Source of the DNA: Albula goreensis
Taxonomy: Eukaryota > Chordata > Actinopteri > Albuliformes > Albulidae
Direction: 5' to 3'
Assembly (NCBI GenBank): GCA_022829145.1
Contig: CM040745.1
Location: forward strand, 25,450,906-25,514,905
Length of the DNA: 64,000 nt
Shown here: piece by piece, positions 59,401-64,000 of the stretch
How the letters are laid out: every line of letters begins with the position of its first letter
How positions within the stretch are numbered: the stretch's first letter is position 1
The notes under the pieces: model-generated
Databases searched by the model: none
Told to the model about the DNA's origin: nothing
What the model saw: the letters and a program-made list of their open reading frames with translations, nothing else
Made by a program: the position numbers and the translations under genes

Positions 59401-62400
59401 GTCATTTGTCTTCTCCAGAAAGACCAGCACAAACTAGAGATGACCAAAATGGTAAATTATTTACCAGTCCTGAGGGTGGGGTATCTGTACATTTTGGCAT
59501 TCAGCAGGACACCCTTATCCAAAGCAACTTTATACACATTTACAGAGCTGCATATTTACTAAAGTAATTCAGGTGAGATACGACACTGTGCCTTAGCGGT
59601 GAGTGCCCTTCTTATTCCCCTCACAGGCCGAACCTTCCCCACACACCAGTATTTCTCTGCACAGCTGGGGGCAGGGCAGCTGTCCCTGTACAACCTGCTG
59701 AAGGCCTACTCCCTGCTGGACACGGAGGTGGGCTACTGCCAGGGTATCAGCTTTGTGGCTGGGGTGCTGCTGCTGCACATGAGTGAGGAGCAAGCCTTCG
59801 ACATGCTCAAGTTCCTCATGTATGACCTGGGCTTCCGCAGGCAGTACCGGCCTGATATGATCTCCCTGCAGGTGGGTTTAGTCGTCAGCCTTGCTAGACA
59901 GGGTTGTGTTTACCAGCCAAGGATGACGTGCGTCTTTCTCCCGCTTGTGCAATTATGAAGGTGCCGCTCACATCCTCCAGCTGGTAAATTAGCCGCAGAT
60001 TAAGAACCTTAAGCTAACGTGTGGAGTCATCATATCTGAAGTGAATTTAACAGCAGCCGTGGTAATGTTTAATCCTCCAATACGCCAGGACGCGTCTGCC
60101 AGCTGGTGCTTTGTAATGTTAGCCTCCATAACAGATTGCCCAAAAGGTCAACTCTCATACTGCTTTAAAGTCAGGCACTCTTCCTACTTCAGATCCAGAT
60201 GTACCAGCTGTCCAGGTTGCTGCACGACTACCACCGCGACTTGTACAACCACCTTGAGGAGCATGAGATCTGCCCCAGCCTGTATGCCGCTCCTTGGTTC
60301 CTCACTCTTTTTGCCTCTCAGTTCCCTCTGGGATTCGTGGCCCGCATCTTTGGTACGAACTGAGCCCTAGTCACCCAGTGTCTGTTAACATATACATCAT
60401 GGTACCTCACATCAGTGCTGGAAATGGCAGGCTTTGTGAATAGCTTCCATGCATTTACTATGAGTCATTGTTTTGAATCAGTCATTTATTTTCTGTGCAG
60501 AAAAAACTTATTTTGATTGCTTAATACCAGACAATAGCTGACAGAATATTGGAGCTCCACCCTTTAGTCTAACTCTCCACTGTTTTGTTTATATTCCAAA
60601 GTACAGAACTGTAAAATGTTGCCAAATTTTTTAATTAACATGGTATATGGTATCACTGCAGTAGTCAATTTAGACAAAGGAAAAATTATAATGGTTACAG
60701 CGGCCTGTCGTGACAAAGTCATTTGATTAAATTGATAGGAAACTGTCATGTGGTACTCCAAACATTATTTCTAAAAACTGGTTTCTGTTAGTTTCTATTA
60801 TAATATTGGTATATTCTAAGCAGGTTTGCCCAGGTGTGCTTGAATTGTACTGAATATTCATTACTTCACTTTTTATTGAAAACCTATTCAGCTGTGATGT
60901 AGTGCCCTACTTGATATCTGCCCTGTGCTCTTTACCATAGCAAGCAAGAGAGCAGATGTTAAAATGGCTAATTATGACTCAGACTCAGCAGTGACAAAGA
61001 GATCTGTGTGGGGAGGAGCAGGATCAATGCACTGTCGCCATGCATGTGGGAATGGGTAAATCAGTGCACTGCAGCCATGCATGTGGGAATGGGTAAATCA
61101 GTGCACTGCAGCCATGCATGTGGGAATGGGTAAATCAGTGCACTGCAGCCATACACGTGGGAATGGGTAAATCAGTGCACTGCAGCTGTGCATGTGGGAA
61201 TGGGTAAATCAGTGCACTGCAGCCGTGCATGTGGGAATGGGTAAATCAGTGCACTGCAGCCATGCATATGGGAATGGGTAAATCAGTGCACTGCAGCCAT
61301 GCATGTGGGAATAGGTAAATCAGTGCACTGCAGCCATACACGTGGGAATGGGTAAATCAGTGCACTGCAGCTGTGCATGTGGGAATGGGTAAATCAGTGC
61401 ACTGCAGCCGTGCATGTGGGAATGGGTAAATCAGTGCACTGCAGCCGTGCATGTGGGAATGGGTAAATCAGTGCACTGCAGCCATGCATGTGGGAATGGG
61501 TAAATCAGTGCACTGCAGCCATGCATGTGGGAATGGGTAAATCAGTGCACTGCAGCCATGCATGTGGGAATGGGTAAATCAGTGCACTGCAGACATGCAT
61601 ATGGGAATGGGTAAATCAGTGCACTGCAGCCATGCATGTGGGAATGGGTAAATCAGTGCACTGCAGCCATGCATGTGGGAATGGGTAAATCAGTGCACTG
61701 CAGCCATGCATGTGATGTGAGAATAGGTAAATTTAAAATGATCAGGACAGGAGTGCTGAAATGATGCTGTCCATAACAAATATAAAATAATGACGATGTA
61801 TTCATGCTCATCCTGGAGTCATTAAGACTTTTAATATCATACAAGTAAGAAAGGTGACAATTTAAGAAAACATGGTGTATTTTGTCATGTGTTTTGTGGA
61901 TTGAGAGAGTTGCTGTCTGTTTTCTTTTTAATAAACACACATCCTTGTGTATTCCTGTAGATATCCTGTTTGTCCAGGGTACTGAAGTGATCTTCAAGGT
62001 AGCCCTTTGTCTGCTGAGCAGTCATGAAGGAGAGATTGTGGAATGTGACAGCTTTGAGACCGTGGTGGACTACATGAAAACCACCATCCCAACACTCACC
62101 CAGACTCAGATGGAGCAGGTCATTGCTCAGGTATGAAATGAGAGAGACAGCAATCCTGAGCGCTGTCAATGTATGGGACACCAAATGGGTGAAAGGTTAT
62201 GTTTATGCCGAATCTCTCAGATCATTTACAGTTTAATTTATTGATTTTTTTTTCCCCTAGGAATGTTGAGAACCTCCCCCTTTGTGTATTTACCTTGGCA
62301 GAGTCTTCATGTAGCCTGAATACTTAGCCAGATTATATTAATATGTATTTGGAGGGAATGCTAGCCACTGGTTCATGCTCAGAGCTTATATCAGCAAGAA

Positions 62401-64000
62401 AAAGATATTTCACAAAGAATACCTGACAACAAGCCTACCTACAAACTATATCCAGTAGCACATCAGAATGTAAGATACTTGTAGCCCACAGAATATATCA
62501 GAAACATAGCACATGAGATGATCCACACAGAGTATCCAACAACTCGTAAAACGGCCCATAGAGCATAATCAATGGTGCATCATTCAATCACTTAGTATCA
62601 GTAAATGGGTTTTTGCAAGATAGTTTTGGGTTCTCATTTTCAAATTATACAGTGTCAGATAAGGTATACTATGCCAGTGTTTTAAGAAGTTGTAATATTA
62701 AAGTTCCAAGATGTTCAGCAGTTCTCAGTCTGTGATGCAAATATTATTATGTTTGTGTAGCAAGTTGCAGTACTGTGGAAAACAGCAAAGCACCTATACA
62801 ACTACTCCTGCTTTCAGTATTTCTGAGTTACTTGTGTGTAAATAAAATTAAACTCAAATTTACAGTTTACGTAACAAGATGCTGACAGCACAAATGTACA
62901 ATCTAAGATACCATTGGTATCCAAAAAAAAAGTATGAGTCTTTGTTTGTAGCATCATTGGGGTCTCAAATAAAGGACTAAGAAGTATGTTTGTGTGACTA
63001 TCCCTGCTTTTCTAGGTGCTGGAGATGGACATTTCAAAGCAGCTCCATGCCTATGAAGTAGAGTACCATGTTCTACAGGACGAAATGCTTGAGGCTATGC
63101 CGCTGCCTGATGATTCAGACCGCCTGGACAAGCTGGAGAAGACCAACACCCAGCTAAAGAAGCAGAACATGGATTTGCTGGAGAAGCTGCAGGTAGAGAT
63201 TCTTGCAAACACTGAAAGGCATTGAACATTCAGTATTGAATGTTTTTCATGTTTGGTACCTATTTGCCAGCAGGTGGCACCAGAGCACAACTCCAGATGT
63301 ATTGTGCAAGACAAAGAAACAAAATACTTGGGTTATTTTTCTACAGACCAATAAGTTCTACCTCTTTGTTATAGTTCTTATGGATATTCAGGCCAGTATA
63401 AGTGATCAGAGCCTGGGGCAAACATCCTGGCCATTAAAGAGAGGCTTATTTATAAACAGAAAAAGAGAAATACAATGTGAAGCATTGAGAGCTCTGAAAA
63501 ACAATGCCTTGGCCGGTCCCTTGAGATAAGCATTGTTTTCTCTCACCGCTGGTGGTCGCACTTGATAAAGGATTACCCACAGCTATGCAAGGGTGAATTG
63601 TGTGGTGATGTAATGGCATATTAAGCAGACTAGAGATCCCTTCAGTACATGAGCAGTGTGAATGTGTGGGGTAGGTAAGCAGGGATACATACATACTGGA
63701 TTTCAGAGGCCTTTTGAGGAGCAGGGATGAAATAACTTTATGTGTGTGTGTGTGTGTATGTGTGTGTGCCTCCAACAGGCTGCCCGAGTTAAGATCCAGA
63801 GCCTGGAGACAAACGTAGAGAACTTCCTGTCCCGGGAGAGCAAGATGAAGCACATGATCCGCACGCTGGAGCAGGAGAAGGCTTCGTACCAGAAGACCAT
63901 TGAGCGCATGCGCGGCTGCCTGCCCTCGGACACCCTGTCTGACGTGGAGCTGACCCAGATGAAGCCCGGCTCAAACGGCAAACCCAAAGGAACCAAAAAG
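32626..64000 (+). CDS. tbc1d4: TBC1D4 (AS160), Rab GTPase-activating protein; 20 coding exons, 3' end cut by the window
   Basis: Akt substrate that holds GLUT4 vesicles inside the cell by keeping Rab8/10/14 in the GDP state; phosphorylation on insulin or contraction releases the block. Exons: 32626-33030, 43851-44447, 45497-45586, 46115-46219, 46865-46997, 47112-47203, 47462-47572, 48133-48252, 48675-48734, 50589-50800, 51639-51791, 55281-55443, 55702-55911, 58508-58669, 59049-59207, 59627-59871, 60193-60352, 61961-62130, 63016-63192 and 63779-64000. All use GT-AG and consistent phase except that exon 12 is one base short. About 1249 codons are present against 1298 in human; only a few residues and the stop should be missing. 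The order is PTB1, PTB2, phosphosite linker, calmodulin-binding region, TBC domain, C-terminal coiled coil. TBC1D4 is favoured over TBC1D1 by sequence and by the COMMD6-UCHL3-LMO7 neighbours. Confidence 0.96.
33031..43850 (+). other. tbc1d4: TBC1D4 intron 1 (10.8 kb)
   Basis: The largest intron of the gene. I read both strands and found no exon, nested gene or recognisable transposon. There is a 20-bp direct repeat at 34808-34827 and 34831-34850. Large first introns of this gene in other vertebrates also hold enhancers, but nothing in this sequence identifies one with confidence. Confidence 0.7.
45497..47203 (+). CDS. tbc1d4: TBC1D4 exons 3-6: second PTB domain
   Basis: Residues about 335-474. 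Exon 3 starts [20 protein letters not shown] and ends FKDISSCSQ. Exon 4 gives [14 protein letters not shown] and [13 protein letters not shown]. Exon 5 gives [20 protein letters not shown], then [18 protein letters not shown]. Exon 6 gives [20 protein letters not shown]. The phase pattern 0-0-0-1-0 is consistent throughout. PTB2 of this family is reported to bind the cytoplasmic domain of IRAP, the GLUT4-vesicle aminopeptidase; the sequence here is highly similar to the human domain, so the same partner is plausible. Confidence 0.93.
47462..55443 (+). CDS. tbc1d4: TBC1D4 exons 7-12: regulatory linker with the main Akt sites
   Basis: The linker carries the remaining regulatory phosphosites, numbered with the frame continued through exon 12. 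[17 protein letters not shown] (exon 8) holds the Ser570 equivalent (about Ser540). [17 protein letters not shown] (exon 9) holds the Ser588 equivalent (about Ser562) with an extra GSM copy. [12 protein letters not shown] (exon 10) holds the Thr642 equivalent (about Thr604), the key insulin-responsive site. Exon 11 has [12 protein letters not shown], matching the human long isoform. Exon 12 ends in [16 protein letters not shown], but one C is missing in a homopolymer before it. This is the least conserved and most serine-rich part of the protein, as in mammals. Confidence 0.9.
49930..50028 (+). other. tbc1d4: Possible 99-nt in-frame cassette exon in TBC1D4 intron 9
   Basis: A strong acceptor (TTTCGCCATTTCAG) is followed by 33 open codons in phase 0 ([13 protein letters not shown]...) and a fair donor (ACG/GTACTT). 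Both neighbouring exons are phase 0 at this junction, so inclusion would keep the frame. The peptide has no clear human TBC1D4 counterpart, so this may be chance. Confidence 0.2.
50215..50385. repeat. Degenerate TGGATT-type short repeat cluster
   Basis: Many imperfect copies of a CTGGATTT-like unit lie in intron 9 of TBC1D4. They include a nearly exact 22-bp tandem duplication around 50278-50325 (GTGGAGTAAGATCTGGATTT core). This is probably a decayed minisatellite. Confidence 0.55.
51288..51338 (+). other. Strong 51-nt hairpin in TBC1D4 intron 10
   Basis: A 16-bp perfect stem (TTTAATTGGCAAGTCT paired with its complement at 51323-51338) encloses a smaller 6-bp stem (AAGACT/AGTCTT) with a TGA loop. 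This is stronger than expected for background intron. It is shorter than a usual microRNA precursor, so its function is unknown. Confidence 0.5.
54200..54218. repeat. GTT trinucleotide microsatellite
   Basis: Six TTG/GTT units lie in TBC1D4 intron 11. Confidence 0.75.
55136..55201. repeat. 66-bp alternating purine-pyrimidine tract (GTGC/GT repeats)
   Basis: G/T/C/A alternate strictly purine-pyrimidine through GTGC, GCGC and GTGT units, including two CACGTG palindromes near 55181 and 55191. Such tracts favour left-handed Z-DNA. It sits in intron 11, about 80 bp upstream of exon 12. Confidence 0.85.
55356..55362 (+). other. tbc1d4: Frame break: C7 homopolymer where the gene frame requires C8
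   Basis: Reading from exon 11, exon 12 runs in frame to ATC-CCC-CCC and then into GTC-GGG, reaching TGA at 55411-55413. One extra C gives the conserved [19 protein letters not shown] reading and the phase-1 exit that exon 13 ([13 protein letters not shown]) needs. Exon 12 is 163 nt, one short of the expected 164. Either an assembly error in the homopolymer or a true frameshift allele explains this; error is likelier because all later exons are intact. Confidence 0.85.
55702..58669 (+). CDS. tbc1d4: TBC1D4 exons 13-14: region before the TBC domain, calmodulin-binding segment
   Basis: Exon 13 (55702-55911) encodes [20 protein letters not shown], a variable acidic stretch, and then [28 protein letters not shown]. 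Exon 14 (58508-58669) continues [19 protein letters not shown] and ends HSALYQG. The [14 protein letters not shown] helix corresponds to the calmodulin-binding segment described for TBC1D4 and TBC1D1 (DUF3350), which precedes the GAP domain. Basic and hydrophobic spacing is preserved, so calcium/calmodulin binding is a reasonable inference. A (CCCT)n pyrimidine tract (about 58477-58494) lies just before the exon 14 acceptor. Confidence 0.92.
55912..58507 (+). other. tbc1d4: TBC1D4 intron 13 (2.6 kb)
   Basis: No exon was found. A segment at about 56090-56190, with TGCAGGCTTTCATTCCAACC followed by a CACCTGATTCTGCTAATC-like string, recalls an interspersed repeat seen often in fish genomes; I cannot name the family. 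The right end carries a CCCT repeat beside the exon 14 acceptor. The rest is AT-rich. Confidence 0.45.
59049..62130 (+). CDS. tbc1d4: TBC1D4 exons 15-18: TBC Rab-GAP catalytic domain
   Basis: Residues about 871-1116. Exon 15 opens [20 protein letters not shown]. The arginine-finger motif IxxDxxR reads ILVDLGR across the exon 15/16 junction, with the arginine at about residue 926. The glutamine-finger motif is [12 protein letters not shown] (Gln at about 963) in exon 16. Exon 16 continues [20 protein letters not shown]. Exon 17 has [20 protein letters not shown]. Exon 18 has [20 protein letters not shown]. Both dual-finger catalytic residues are present, so the domain should be an active GAP towards Rab8/10/14-type GTPases. 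Length and motif spacing match mammalian TBC1D4. Confidence 0.95.
59500..59612. mobile_element. Degenerate teleost interspersed repeat beside exon 16
   Basis: The string GGCATTCAGCAGGACACC, then CTTATCCAAAGCAACTTTAT and ATTTACTAAAGTAATTCAGG, recalls a short repeat scattered through fish genomes (typically CAGACGCTTTTATCCAAAGC...). I recognise the pattern from memory but cannot assign its family. It reaches to about 15 nt before the acceptor of TBC1D4 exon 16. Confidence 0.45.
60353..61960 (+). other. tbc1d4: TBC1D4 intron 17, occupied largely by a minisatellite
   Basis: The 1.6 kb intron is almost half tandem repeat (about 61024-61732). The flanks are plain AT-rich sequence without other features. 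Confidence 0.85.
61024..61732. repeat. 37-bp minisatellite, 19 units
   Basis: Successive GGGTAAAT landmarks fall exactly 37 bp apart from 61054 to 61683; the last unit carries a 5-bp insertion. The unit reads roughly CAGTGCACTGCAGCCATGCA, then TGTGGGAATGGGTAAAT. Units 3-6 and 8-11 share the same series of variants (ATACACG, CTGTG, CCGTG), so a block of about five units was duplicated. Fifteen of 19 units contain TGCATG on the plus (transcript) strand. Confidence 0.95.
63016..64000 (+). CDS. tbc1d4: TBC1D4 exons 19-20: C-terminal tail, truncated by the window edge
   Basis: Exon 19 (59 codons) starts [20 protein letters not shown], the last helix after the TBC core, and ends in a leucine-rich heptad stretch ([20 protein letters not shown]). 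Exon 20 (74 codons to the edge) continues the predicted coiled coil ([16 protein letters not shown], then [19 protein letters not shown]). It ends in a polar tail [10 protein letters not shown] that resembles the human C-terminus, so the stop is probably within a few codons. Exon 20's acceptor is preceded by a TG repeat. Confidence 0.92.
63267..63280 (+). promoter_or_regulatory. CTCF-like core motif in TBC1D4 intron 19
   Basis: CCAGCAGGTGGCAC matches all 14 positions of the CCASYAGRKGGCRS core. The match is by eye to the consensus only. Confidence 0.4.
63742..63768. repeat. Short TG repeat before the TBC1D4 exon 20 acceptor
   Basis: Interrupted (TG)n, ending about 10 nt before the exon 20 acceptor, in the position of the polypyrimidine tract. 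Confidence 0.85.

Noticed and set aside
25220-64000. A new multi-gene functional system
   Set aside because: All genes are known vertebrate families in a conserved neighbourhood; nothing shows a joint undescribed function.

Overview
The window is nuclear DNA of a ray-finned fish, most likely a teleost. It is AT-rich and mostly intronic, with short exons bounded by GT-AG junctions, many microsatellites and a decayed Tc1-type transposon. I cannot name the species. Four vertebrate genes were assembled exon by exon by following reading phase across splice junctions: the 5' end of LMO7 (minus strand, up to about 15.4 kb), complete UCHL3 (minus, 16998-23403), complete COMMD6 (plus, 25220-28022) and nearly all of TBC1D4/AS160 (plus, 32626 to the window edge).

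Layout: 1-14.6 kb holds two coding exons of LMO7, the start of its calponin-homology domain, separated by a 12.4 kb intron; the LMO7 5' flank follows to about 15.6 kb. UCHL3 has nine coding exons, including a 12-nt microexon, and codes for 230 residues with every catalytic residue in place. A 1.8 kb spacer separates UCHL3 and COMMD6, which are divergently transcribed; it holds a short inverted-repeat element, a good CTCF-like core, CCAAT boxes and an ETS site. COMMD6 has seven coding exons for 198 residues. About 4 kb of spacer leads to the CpG-rich TBC1D4 promoter, then 20 coding exons with a 10.8 kb first intron. The last codon of the window is still in frame, so the TBC1D4 stop lies just outside.

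The order and relative orientation (LMO7<, UCHL3<, COMMD6>, TBC1D4>) mirror human 13q22 exactly. The proteins do not form one pathway. TBC1D4 is the Akt-regulated Rab-GAP of GLUT4 vesicle traffic, COMMD6 a COMMD/CCC-complex and NF-kB regulator, UCHL3 a ubiquitin/NEDD8 C-terminal hydrolase, and LMO7 an actin/junction-associated scaffold.

I found no evidence for an undescribed multi-gene system. The points most worth a second look are local: a one-base deficit in a C homopolymer that breaks the TBC1D4 frame in exon 12; a (UG)46 plus U-rich tract next to the 3' splice site of the last UCHL3 exon; the UCHL3 microexon; a 19-copy 37-bp minisatellite in TBC1D4 intron 17 carrying the RBFOX hexamer in most units; a 66-bp alternating purine-pyrimidine tract; and a possible 99-nt in-frame cassette exon. 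Exon calls rest on recalled family sequences and splice-phase consistency; no alignment or transcript data were available.
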